In this document: positions 23,895-34,671 of the stretch, one piece after another
Position numbering within the stretch: position 1 is the first letter of the stretch
Layout: the number at the start of each line of letters is the position of its first letter
DNA from: Hemileia vastatrix
Lineage: Eukaryota; Basidiomycota; Pucciniomycetes; Pucciniales; Zaghouaniaceae
Direction of reading: 5' to 3'
DNA length: 64,000 nucleotides
NCBI GenBank assembly: GCA_030280995.1
Contig: JASXTE010000005.1
Coordinates: 38,790,242 to 38,854,241, forward strand
Made by a program: the position numbers and the translations under genes
Notes under the pieces: generated by a model
Told to the model about the DNA's origin: nothing
What the model saw: the letters and a program-made list of their open reading frames with translations, nothing else
Database searches by the model: none

Positions 23895-25317
23895 CTTGTA
23901 GTGTAGTGGATAAGAATTTAATTTAATTCAAAAATAAATAAAAAAAAGTGAAAAAGAATGCAATTGTTAAAATTAACACCTCCAAAAATAATCATTATAT
24001 ATTCTTAATAATAAATAAAAAATCATATCCAATGTGCATGTAGAAAACATGAGTATTAGCTGAATTTAAAATATTAATCAAGTATTTGGTATTAAAGCTT
24101 CATTTAATTGCTTACAAGTATAGTATTCTGCCGTATGCGTTGGGCACACAAGATTCAACTATACCCTAAACATAAACAATTAAATGTGAAGCTTAAATCC
24201 AACGCCCAATTATTACAATAAATACAGCAATAATACATAAGTATGTGTTGATTCTTTATTTAATTTTTCTCCATATATCAATAATATATCAAACCTCCAG
24301 ATATCCATAATTTATAATGTTGTAAGTTATAGTTTCCTTAAACAAGAATCAAATATACCTCTACCATTAATAGAATTACAGGAGGCCAATACAATAAATT
24401 ATTGATATGTAGAGGAAAATTGATCACATACACATGTGGATAAAATGATATTTTATTTTATTTTATTATTTAATATATAATGATTGAGAATAATAAAAAC
24501 TTTAAAAATGAAATAGTGAAAAAAGATATTCTTACTTGAAATTTTAAAAAAAAATCCTTGGGTAGAAGTTGATTGATCAATAAATGGACAACTAATCTGT
24601 TGATTTAAATTTTTAGGAATAGATTATTGTAGAAAAATAAGTATTATTTTTATTAAATGAAAAAAATGAAAAGGGAAAGACAAGCCAATATAAAATTTGG
24701 ATGCTAACAAAAAATTAGCTTTTTGATTATACTATGACAAGTTAGAGATCAAGCTGCCAAGAGTTAAAAACAATCATCAGTTCTATTTTTTTTTATTTTT
24801 TAAAGAGATTTAAAAGGAGACTAAAAGACCAACAATCCAAGTTAGTAATATGTAAATAAGTTAATTTTGTGGCAAACCTAATGATTTAGAAAAATGGATT
24901 TTCTAAAAGTTGAACATATATTTAAAGTGAAATTAATATATTTACTTAAGAAACAAGTATAAGAGTCAAACCAAAAAAAAAAACTTTTAAGTGAAACAGA
25001 TGGAAAGCTAATTATTTTAATAACCTGTCTCTTGTAAGTGGAAGGAGAGAGGTAGAAAATTTGCCACTTGGACAAAAATTTGCTTACAGTTATGCATATA
25101 GAAACACGCAAATTACTGAAGCCGGTTTCAAGGCATGCAGTGACTTGCATAAGGCGTATATGCAAAAGGTTTTTAAACAGCAATATATTGTACAAATGAA
25201 GAAAAAACATTATCACATGCTTTTAATTAAAACTTACATATTGTTTTTACAGCTTATTTTTATAGGGTTTCACAATGTAGAATTTGAGGAACCAAAGCCT
25301 TGGATTGTTTTACATGG
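23032..25317 (-). repeat. Right long inverted arm of element G, inner part
   Basis: Inverted copy of 8837-11138, ending inside the truncated TET/JBP copy. At its outer end an ATGG (25314-25317) is the target duplication of the solo LTR that split the arm. Confidence 0.75.
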
Positions 25318-25603
25318 TGTAGAGTAGACTCCTACAGTCACCTTGCTGCAGGCAGAATCCAAGGGAGTTGGAAAAACAAAAAGAAATCCCTGTCCCTCTA
25401 AGTAAACGTAAGATTAAATTAACTAAGCTTGAAGATCTGCTTGAAGAAATGGATAATTTAAAAATCTGAGAGAAAGACTTTGAAAGTGTTGGAAACCTAT
25501 AATATAGAAAAAATTAAGTGCAATAAATGATTACATCCCCAAAACAAATACCTTATACCAGATTACACTGATAAAAGTCACAGAAAATACTTAGAACAAG
25601 CGG

Positions 25604-26768
25604 TATGGTAAGGTAAACTCTTACAGTCGCCTTGCTGTAAGCAGAATCCGGAGGAGATATGTGGATTTAGCTGAAAACCCCGTCCTTCCAATAAAAATAA
25701 CAAAGTAGGTGTTCTAAATCACTAAGCTAACCAATCTACTTAGATCTGATTGATAAAATAATGAAACTCTAAAATAATTAACGCTTATTGAGATTAAATG
25801 ATCGTGGCTGTTGATAAAGAAATACTGATAACAACAATTAAGGTGTACCAGTGAAAGATCTGAAAAGATTGACTTTTATGTTTTTATAATATTTTTAATT
25901 TTTATGAGACAGCAATAATCAAGTCCCAGTGACGAAGACCTTTCTAAAGATACCCTATATGAAGTGTTATTTTAATTGTTGAGTAGTATTTCTAAAATGT
26001 TATATATAAAATATAAAGTTATAAGGGTATTACAATTTTATTTAATTTGTTGAGTAATAAAAAAATGAGACCGTGGTGGTCAATGATTAAGCTGTATGAT
26101 GTGTCCCCCCCCTCAATTTCGAGTTTGAGAGTCGCTTAAGTATTCCTAGTCACGTGCCTAAATTTTCCCCTCCAGAGCTCTTCCAGAGTCAATCCGGAGC
26201 CCGTACGGAGTCCGTACGGAGCCGGAACGGAGTCCATACGGAGTCCGTACGGAGTCAAAGCGGAGTCCGTACAGAGTCGAAACGGAGTCCGTCCGGACTT
26301 CCGGACTCAATTTAGAACCTTAAAACCATAATAAAAAATCTAGAAAAATTACACATAATAGAGCTACTTCCCCTTTACATACCAAACTAATTTTCGTAGT
26401 CTGCGAAGCTCTAATTACCCCGTGAAAATTCATCAAAGTTAAGTAATTTTTGAAAACGTAAATATTTCTATAAAACTTTAAAATTCATTTAAAAAAATAA
26501 AAAAAATAGTAAAAATTCTGGGAAAATTTCCCAAGGTTCTTGAGTAACTCGACTTGATACTTATAAATTTTCAGACCGTAAAAATAAGTTTTCTCCGTAA
26601 AATAAATTTTTTTCGTGTAGGCATTCGCTCGTGACCAATTTCTTCATATTTAAAACTCAAATAATTAAATAAAACCCTTTTTTTAAAAAAAATAATAACG
26701 CCAATCTTGCACGCCGTAATAACTCCATTTACATATTTAGGTGCCGTACTAAACTTTAGGCTACCACA
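25604..26768 (-). repeat. R1 3' LTR
   Basis: 1165 bp. On the minus strand it starts TGTGGTAGCC and ends TTACCATA. It differs from the other LTR mainly by more copies of a 12-bp GGAGTCCGTAC minisatellite at about 26190-26290. Confidence 0.9.
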
Positions 26769-26778
26769 TCCTCCCTCC
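26769..26778 (-). promoter_or_regulatory. R1 polypurine tract
   Basis: The minus strand reads GGAGGGAGGA directly before the LTR start TGTGGTAG. R2 has the identical tract before its LTR. Confidence 0.85.
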
Positions 26779-26891
26779 AATCGAGAATGTCCCCATTCTT
26801 AAAACTTTGCATAAGTGGTTGAACACAATATTCATCTTTAACCTTCAACCACCATCTTCTTTAATCAACTATAAAATTCATCTTCATCAAT

Positions 26892-27583
26892 ATGTCTTCC
26901 AAAGAACTTGTCGCTCCATGTGAACTCTGCGCTCGATACCAGGTACCTTGTTTAATGTCCAACCCTAATCTTCCTGGCAGAACAGCTTGCGACTTATGCC
27001 GTTTGAAAAAAGTCAAATGCAACCGGCCAATAGTTCCTTCTAAAACAAACGTATATTTAGGACCAGCAGCTCTCCCTGATCCCTCAACTTCTAAAAAGCG
27101 ATCCAAAATTCCTGTCTTCTTAAAACAAATAAGATCAAAAACAGCTTCAAAAGTTCAATCTTCATCAATGGATCCCGGCCTAATTTTGCCTTCACAAGAT
27201 CCTAATCCTATAACGCCAGTACCCCCAACTAACTTTGCTGAGACTATGTTTCCTGGCTCTAAATGTAAGACCCTATTTATGTTACTAAAAAAACTTTTAA
27301 TCAAAATTGACTAAACCTATGACTTAATAACATATTTGAACTTCTAGCTGTCGAAATAACCAACACTGATGATGTTGGTAGAGTGAAGACGGACTATATC
27401 AATCATTATCCAAATTTTCATTGCTATCTTTTTCTTGACTTTACTAATGAGTTGAAACAAAAAATGCTGGCCTATTTTCAAGAAACTCCAGCTAATAACC
27501 ATGAAGACCTCATGAAAAGAAGAATTTTAATGCAAAGCTTTGATAATGATGTTGAACAATTTCAAAGAAATTATCTTTTCTAA
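26892..27583 (+). CDS. Gene B, R1 copy: intact antisense zinc-cluster protein
   Basis: Exon 1 (26892-27264) and exon 2 (27348-27583) are separated by an 83-bp intron with GTAAG donor and CTAG acceptor. Splicing keeps frame and yields about 202 residues with no stop. The N-terminus has CELCARYQVPC and then TACDLCRLKKVKCN, two cysteine clusters spaced like a fungal Zn2Cys6 or related DNA-binding module, the second followed by a basic stretch. The C-terminus has FTNELKQKMLAYFQETPANN and RRILMQSFDNDVEQF, matching the C-termini of B1 and B3. It runs antisense to gag and starts about 110 bp from the polypurine tract. A DNA- or RNA-binding regulatory role is inference. Confidence 0.65.
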
Positions 27584-28139
27584 CAGTATAACTTGATAAA
27601 ATTTTGTTTTTGCTTGGTCTTCTTAAACTTTCAACATAAATGATTTTTTCTTTCTTCTCTGGCTTGATATAACATAAAATAAAATAAAATAAATCTTGTG
27701 ATGATTCCACTACTGAGAGCAAGGTTTGAATCCCTTCAGACTCCCATATACCAGTCTTCCTTCTTGTCACAGCATTGAGAGAGTGGATCTTCCTATGAGC
27801 CGAATACTCCTGATTCCAACCTCATAGGGCCCCCCACTGAGCCGAATTCTATGATTCCAATCTCGCCATAAGGTCCTCCAAGCTTCACACCAAAAAAATG
27901 GCCTAACTATGAGGCACTAAAAAAAATCATTCCCTAGAATCCAACTACCATCCTAACTTCTGATTCCTTCATCACAATTTTCAAACTTTGCTATACAGCA
28001 AACCCATAAAATACTTTTGCCAGGATTCCAATAATAATATTAACTTTAGACCATGTTAAAGCGCCACAAATTTCACCTAATTAACCATTATGCTTTCCTT
28101 AGCATCATCACCACCTAAAATTTTAACCTCCTAAAGCTA
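27584..28139. other. Region after gene B, no gene recognised
   Basis: Two imperfect GAGCCGAAT(A/T)CT blocks near 27797-27850 and otherwise unremarkable sequence. Probably the 3' flank of gene B. Confidence 0.4.
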
Positions 28140-29035
28140 TCAGCACCCAATTCCAGAAATAATTGAATAACCAGTTTAGAGTCTTAGTGGACAGTGATAA
28201 ATTAAAAGATTGAATTGAGTTATCCAAACAAGATTGACATTCCAGTTTAAAGTCTTGGTGGACCAAACATATAATCGATTGCCAGTTTATGGTCTTGGTG
28301 GACCAAAGATCCTTTAGGTGCATAAATAACTTGAAATATTCCTAAGTAAGGCCTAGGCTTGACCAAAGATTGAATAAATTTGATAATCCAGTTTAATGTC
28401 ATAGTGGACCAAACATTTGATCGACAAGTAATCCAGTATAAGGCCATAGTGGTCCAATGAATGTTGAATTATCCTGCAGATATTAATTTTCTAGTTTAAA
28501 GTCATAGTGGACTAAACAATGAATGAACTACCAGTTTAAAGTCATGGTGGACCAAACATTTAATCGATAAGAAATCCAGTTTAAGGTCATGGTGGACCCA
28601 ACACTTGATAATAGTCCAGTTTAAGGTCTTGGTGGACCTAACATTTGATTGATAAAAAAAATAAAAAAATATGTCTCCAAAAATATCCATAAAATCTTGA
28701 ACATCCTTGAAATTCAGTTTAAAGTCTTGAAGGACTAACAGCTCCAATATAAAATCTTTAATGACAGTCTTGAAAATTAGGCAGTTTAAAGTCTTGGAGG
28801 ACTAACAGCTCCAAAATTTGTATAAAACCTTATGGAAAGTCTTGAGCAGTAGCCAGTTTAAAGTCTTGGAGGACTAACAGCTCCAAAATATGTATAAAAA
28901 ACCTTAAAGAACGTCTTGAACAGTAGCCAGTTTAAAGTCTTGGAGGACTAATAGCTCCAAAATTCGTATAAAAAAACCTTAAGGAAAGTCTTGAACAGTA
29001 GCCAGTTTAAAGTCTTGGAGGACTAACAGATGTCT
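28140..29035. repeat. R1 field of AGTTTAAAGTC(T/A)TGG(A/T)GGAC repeats
   Basis: At least fourteen copies of a 20-24-nt core occur. They are loosely spaced at 28160-28660 and then in a regular tandem of about 73 bp at 28780-29030 (core plus TAACAGCTCCAAAAT and a CTTGAACAGTAGC segment). The same core occurs in R2 and R3. Confidence 0.85.
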
Positions 29036-29149
29036 TGAAGTAAAATCCCATAGGTATTGAGTTCCCCCAGACCCTGTTTCCTGTCTTAACTATATGAATA
29101 AACTAAAAAGAATAGTGACTGAAAAATAAAACTAAGAAATATAATAATA

Positions 29150-29400
29150 ATTTTGATTTAATTAATTAATTTTTTTTATAATTTTTTTTTTTTTGTTTAT
29201 TTTATTATTTTATTATTTATTATTTTTATTTTTTTTATTATTTTATTTTTTTATTATTTTTTTTTTATTTTTATTTAATTTAATTTAATTTTTATTTATA
29301 TTTTTTTTTTTTTAAATTTAAATTTGTTTGTTTTTTTTTTTTTTGTTTTTTGTTTTTTGTTTTTTGTTTTTTTTTTTTTTTTTTTTTTAATTTAAAATAA
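29150..29400. repeat. T/A-rich low-complexity tract in R1
   Basis: Long runs of T broken by A and G, including GTTTTTT tandem steps near 29330-29370. No coding content. Confidence 0.9.
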
Positions 29401-29525
29401 AAGATTTTAGAAAAGATAGTTTTGAAATAAAAGTTAAAATTTAATTTTTAAAGAAAGATAAATGAGTGTGAAAAGAAAGATAAAAAAAAGTAATAAAAAA
29501 AATTTTAAAATAAAATTTTAAAAGA

Positions 29526-29990
29526 TGCCCCCCGGCCATTTGATGAGCCGTACCCTCGACATCATACCCACATCCAAGTGCAACTTGATGTGGTTACACA
29601 ATTTTGAGTAATTGAAAAGAAAATAAAATAAATGAAAGTTTTTAGAAGCTAATTTTTATAATGATGATCACTGGGTGGGCTCCCTCCAATTTATAAAAAT
29701 GATTAGAGACCACCAGTGAGCATCACCTTTACAATAATTCATAATATATATTAAAGTAAAGAAATCACAATCTAACATAAAAAAAATCAAAAACAAAATA
29801 AGAAAATCTTGAATCCGGCGTTGAGAGCAGTGTCTCTTGATTCGTTCCAGTTTATAGTCTTAGTGGACTTCCTAAAATTTAAAAGACAAAGCCAGAATTC
29901 AACTAGAAACAGGGAAAATTTTGGAAACGAACATTATGGGGTAATTGTGTATAGAGCAGCCAGCCCATCAATTACCCCCACACTTACCAA
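29526..29990. other. Non-coding module shared by R1, R2 and R3
   Basis: Contains CCCACATCCAAGTGCAACTTG, a CACTGGGTGGGCTCCCTCC block and a GCAGCCAGCCCATCAATTACC block, which reappear in R2 (40560-41275) and R3 (near 58020 and 59105). Conservation across three otherwise different elements suggests a retroelement function such as packaging or a UTR. Confidence 0.6.
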
Positions 29991-30174
29991 TATTTAATTA
30001 AGAAGGTTCCCCTGTGAACACTTCTTCCAATAAATTTTAAAATTTTTTCCAACACTATCTTCACCCATATTTTAAGTATTTTAAGTTTTTGAAAATTTCA
30101 AAGAAGGTCTTCTTGAATTTCGTTAAGTTTCATCATAGTTTCGTCGCCCATAGGAAGTGTAACGATAGTAAAGT

Positions 30175-30710
30175 ATTTTTGATAAAAATAAGAAGATAGT
30201 TTATCCTCGTTGCGGAGGAATCCATAAAATTTTGTTGATATCATAGTTTATCCTCATTTCGGAGGAATCCATAAAGTTTCATTGATATCATAGTTTATCC
30301 TCATTTCGGAGTTATCCAAATAATTTCATAAATGTCATAGTTTATCCTCATTGCGGAGGAATCCATTAAATTTAAGAAATTTCATAGTTTATCCTCATTG
30401 CGGAGGAATCCGTAAAATTTCATCAATATCATAGTTTATCCTCATTGCGGAGGAATCCATAAAATTTGATAAATGTCATTAAAATTGTAGTTTATCCTCA
30501 TTTCGGAGTTTGTCCATATAATTTCATAAATGTCATAGTTTATCCTCATTGCGGAGGTATAAATTTAATAAAAGTCATTAAAATTGTAGTTTATCCTCAT
30601 TTCGGAGTTGATAAAATTTAAGAAATTTCATAGTTTATCCTCATTGCGGAGGAATCCATAAAATTTCGTAAATATCATAGTTTATCCTCATTGTGGAGGT
30701 ATAAATTCTT
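30175..30710. repeat. R1 minisatellite: TAGTTTATCCTCATTGCGGAGG units
   Basis: About eleven units of 40-60 bp. Each contains ATCCTCATTGCGGAGGAAT, a small hairpin (TCCTC/GAGGA) with a six-base loop, followed by variable A/T-rich spacer. Confidence 0.9.
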
Positions 30711-31909
30711 GATATCCCCTGGAGATAATCCATAATTTTGCCCCAAGGGCTTATCCACCGATTCCATAAAACCCAAAAATAAACCCCCATAATTTGTCCT
30801 ACCATTGGACATAAAAAATAAACAACCCTTTTCCAAAATATGAGCGCATCCAATTTATGCACTCTATTATCAAATACCACTACACTCTTTATTAGTGCAG
30901 GGAAAACCATATCCTCCTTAACAATCTCTCCCTGAGATTGTAACAAATCCACCATATCCATATCTTCATTGCAGACAGTCTCTGCTTCTGAAGACAAAAA
31001 CTGAGGCGAAAAATCCTCTAAATCCGATTCCAAATCATTCAACACAAAATTATCCCCATCATCCAAATTTTCTTCATCAGTGACAATAATATCTTCATCT
31101 TCAGAAACCTCTTCTTTCCAAACAGAAGAGTCAACAAAAATAATATCTTCAGGCTGGACAAAATCTTCAGGAATGGCTGAATCCAAAATTTCATCAGTAA
31201 CTAGTTCTTTTACACCATCCTCTTCTATCTCTTGAGCGACCTCAGTGTCTTCTCCAGAGTCCAAATCAACAGAGTTATGAGTATCCAGATGTTCCAAAAT
31301 AACCTTCTTTAGCACCTCCATACCAGGAATCCTAGTTTCTCCATCTGGAAGATCCTTCATTAAATTTGCTTTAATAAGCACCATCAAAACATCTTTCTTA
31401 ACCTTTTCCCCCATAGCATCCCAAAAAATATACTTTGATGCATTATCATGAAATAAAATTTCATACTCCAACAAATAATCCAGAACCACCTAAAATTCAA
31501 CCATAAACTGATGATACTGATGCAGAGATGTTACACCACCTTTTGATTCCCATTTCCTAGATATATCCTTTAGATCCTCCAATGAATAAACTTTTGGCCA
31601 CCTTTTTTCCATTTCCATCTTGAGCTTTCTCCAATCTTGATCTTTATAACCATCCATAGAAATAACCTCCTTTTCCACCTCTCTGTCCAAAATAAAGAGC
31701 CTAATCTGCTTCACCATATCCAAAGGTAAAGCACCATCAATCGCAGCTGCAGTTTCATACCTATGTAAAAATCCTTCTAAATCATCTCCAGAAAACTTGG
31801 GCCCAACCCAAGATACAATCCTTACTGATGCCCTAACAGGTACACCAGCAGCCAACATAGCAGTTCCACTAGTAGAAGACATCCCAAAACATAAGAAAAG
31901 CGTTAACAA
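30641..31909 (-). pseudogene. R1 gag, one in-frame amber codon
   Basis: Starts MLTLFLCFGMSSTSGTA, with a likely functional start at the later methionine. The first 139 codons carry KFSGDDLEGFLHRYETAAA and DWRKLKMEMEKRWPK, typical of Ty3/gypsy capsid sequences in rust-fungal elements. A TAG at 31490-31492 is followed in the same frame by 281 more codons with FHDNASKYIFWDAMGEKVKK, then a long acidic region (about residues 220-330). The reading frame ends inside the downstream minisatellite. No zinc knuckle (CCHC) is seen. Readthrough of the amber codon is possible but unproven. The protein would form the retroelement's particle, supplied together with pol from another copy. Confidence 0.75.
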
Positions 31910-32032
31910 CCGTTAAAATAACAAGCCTCTTGCAGGCCAATAACAAAAATCCAATTAGTGTTCCAGAAAATATACCTCTTGCAGGCTAATAACGTTCTTG
32001 ATCCAAGTAAGTCTTTAAAGAAAGCTAGAGAA

Positions 32033-32055
32033 TTCGAACCCCATGTTGGGCGCCA
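32033..32055 (-). promoter_or_regulatory. R1 primer binding site
   Basis: Two bases after the 5' LTR, the minus strand reads TGGCGCCCAACATGGGG. Its complement has a tRNA 3'-end layout: TTCGAAC T-loop, five-base T-stem half, seven-base acceptor half, a G discriminator, then CCA. The tRNA identity was not determined. Confidence 0.8.
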
Positions 32056-32057
32056 AC

Positions 32058-33167
32058 TATGGTAAGGTAAACTCTTACAGTCGCCTTGCTGTAAGCAGAA
32101 TCCGGAGGAGATATGTGGATTTAGCTGAAAACCCCGTCCTTCCAATAAAAATAACAAAGTAGGTGTTCTAAATCACTAAGCTAACCAATCTACTTAGATC
32201 TGATTGATAAAATAATGAAACTCTAAAATAATTAACGCTTATTGAGATTAAATGATCGTGGCTGTTGATAAAGAAATACTGATAACAACAATTAAGGTGT
32301 ACCAGTGAAAGATCTGAAAAGATTGACTTTTATGTTTTTATAATATTTTTAATTTTTATGAGACAGCAATAATCAAGTCCCAGTGACGAAGACCTTTCTA
32401 AAGATACCCTATATGAAGTGTTATTTTAATTGTTGAGTAGTATTTCTAAAATGTTATATATAAAATATAAAGTTATAAGGGTATTACAATTTTATTTAAT
32501 TTGTTGAGTAATAAAAAAATGAGACCGTGGTGGTCAATGATTAAGCTGTATGATGTGTCCCCCCCCTCAATTTCGAGTTTGAGAGTCGCTTAAGTATTCC
32601 TAGTCACGTGCCTAAATTTTCCCCTCCAGAGCTCTTCCAGAGTCAATCCGGAGCCCGTATGGAGTCCGTACGGAGTCGAAACGGAGTCCGTCCGGACTTC
32701 CGGACTCAATTTAGAACCTTAAAACCATACTAAAAAATCTAGAAAAATTACACATAATAGAGCTACTTCCCCTTTACATACCAAACTAATTTTCGTAGTC
32801 TGCGCAGCTCTAATTACCCCGTGAAAATTCATCAAAGTTAAGTAATTTTTGAAAACGTAAATATTTCTATAAAACTTTAAAATTCATTTAAAAAAATAAA
32901 AAAAATAGTAAAAATTCTGGGAAAATTTCCCAAGGTTCTTGAGTAACTCGACTTGATACTTATAAATTTTCAGACCGTAAAAATAAGTTTTCTCCGTAAA
33001 ATAAATTTTTTTCGTGTAGGCATTCGCTCGTGACCAATTTCTTCATATTTAAAACTCAAATAATTAAATAAAACCCTTTTTTAAAAAAAAATAATAACGC
33101 CAATCTTGCACGCCGTAATAACTCCATTTACATATTTAGGTGCCGTACTAAACTTTAGGCTACCACA
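32058..33167 (-). repeat. R1 5' LTR
   Basis: 1110 bp, same ends as the partner. The minisatellite at about 32640-32705 is about 55 bp shorter. Confidence 0.9.
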
Positions 33168-33599
33168 GCGGCAACACTTGCCCCAGAGACCGAAAAGTAC
33201 AGTAAAGTACCCCAGAAACTACCCTTGGGATGATCTGTTCAAAGGTGCCTTATTAAAGGTCTGCCCCAGATTTACCCAGTTTCCCACCAAAATTAAAGAG
33301 TGTTCTTTATTATATTTTTATTTTATAAATTTTATAAGAAAAAAATAAATTTGAGTCACCCAGGATGAGAGCTATCCAATGGTACCCTATATGTTGATAT
33401 TTTTTTATTATAATTGTTGTTATATGTTAAATATTGTTAATTATCAAAAAAGACCCTTGTTATTGAAACTAAAAGATAAAAAACATGTAGAAGACTAAGA
33501 TTCCCTCCCCCCATATGATTATCCTGCTCCAGACCTTTCCAACAATACCCTACATGCATATGATCTACAATAAACTATTGATCTAGTAAGCATAATAAC

Positions 33600-33905
33600 T
33601 TTCTAACCAAATTTTGCCACAATAGCCAAACTTTTGGCACAGTGACCAAACTTTGCACTGGTGATCAGAATTTTCTACAGTGACCAAACTTTGCACTGGT
33701 GATCAGACTTTTCTACAGTGACCAAACTTTGCACTTGTGATCAGACTTTTCTACAGTGACCAAACTTTGCCACAGTGCCCAGACTTTTCTGCAGTGACCA
33801 AACTTTGCCACAGTGCCTAGACCTTTCTGCAGTGACCAAACTTTGCCACAGTGCCCAGACTTTTTGCACCAATGATTAAACTTTGCCACAGTGACTTCGC
33901 TTTTG
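33600..33905. repeat. Minisatellite in the solo LTR
   Basis: About seven diverged units of 36-39 bp built from GTGACCAAACTTTGC and CAGACTTTTCTGCA segments, followed by a short ACCGGAGCGC repeat at about 33908-33942. Confidence 0.8.
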
Positions 33906-34671
33906 CACCGGAAAATCACCGGAGCGCACCGGAGCGCACCGGAAAAAAATGGCTACTCCATGAGCACACTGCATCCACCAAAAAATACCAAGAGAGCACT
34001 TGAAAATCCAGTAAAACCAATACCCAATCCATGAAACCATCAAATAACAATAGGAATACCAACATATATCCATTCCAAAACACCATAAATCCTCCAAAAA
34101 ATCACCATAAATCCTCCAAAAATCACCATAAATCCACCCAAAAAAAATCCATTTAACTCCCTTCAACCAAATTAACACCTGCTAACACCATGATTTTCTT
34201 TCAACCAAGGTCCAATCAAATTTACACCTAAGTAGCCTACCCAGATTTGGAATGCCACAACGGATGAAATTAATATTTATTTTCACTTGTTTTTCAAATT
34301 CAATTCACTTATCCACATCATTTGTTCACATAAGGTTGGAAAACTAACCTTTAGCTGTTATGGACACCTTTTTTATCACTTATTATTTTTTTGGCCACTA
34401 AGTTGACATTTGGCTACAAAAGTGTTAACAACCAAGCATAAATTTCTGAAAAACAATATGCACACAAAATCAGTATTTTGATATTTAAACTTGTTAAAAC
34501 TGGGTATATATGTTTTGGCATTTAAAAATATCCAATACCACTTTTTCTAGCTTTAATTTTTTATTATGTACATATACATTTCACACTGTCAAAAACTTCA
34601 TGCCAAATGACATGTAAAAGAGTAGCGCGAATTTCAATATCTCATCTCATCTTATTTCTTATTAATTCAAA

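Larger units (their letters stand above)
25604..33167 (-). mobile_element. R1: young, pol-less Ty3/gypsy-type LTR retrotransposon with antisense zinc-cluster gene
   Basis: Two near-identical LTRs (25604-26768 and 32058-33167) are flanked by GCGG duplications (25600-25603 and 33168-33171). A primer binding site and a polypurine tract place it on the minus strand. Internal order in that orientation is PBS, gag (one internal stop), two minisatellites, a T/A-rich tract, a module shared with R2, a 24-nt-core repeat field, an antisense gene B, PPT, LTR. No reverse transcriptase or integrase is present, so it must be mobilised in trans. Apart from a minisatellite length change I notice only about four differences between the LTRs, which implies recent insertion. 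Confidence 0.85.
25318..34259 (-). mobile_element. Solo LTR (about 1.38 kb net) inserted in element G and split by R1
   Basis: Minus-strand orientation: it starts TGTGGCATTCC at 34259 and ends ...CTACTCTACA at 25318. Four-base target duplications are ATGG (25314-25317) and ACGG (34260-34263); the undisturbed site in the left arm reads ACGG (8840-8837). Real LTR sequence is only 25318-25603 and 33168-34259; R1 lies between. Its end resembles the R1 LTR end (GACTGTAGGAGT compared with GACTGTAAGAGT), so it is a relative. Confidence 0.75.

Noticed and set aside
29150..29400. Possible telomeric or centromeric satellite
   Set aside because: Irregular T runs inside an LTR retrotransposon; no telomere repeat.
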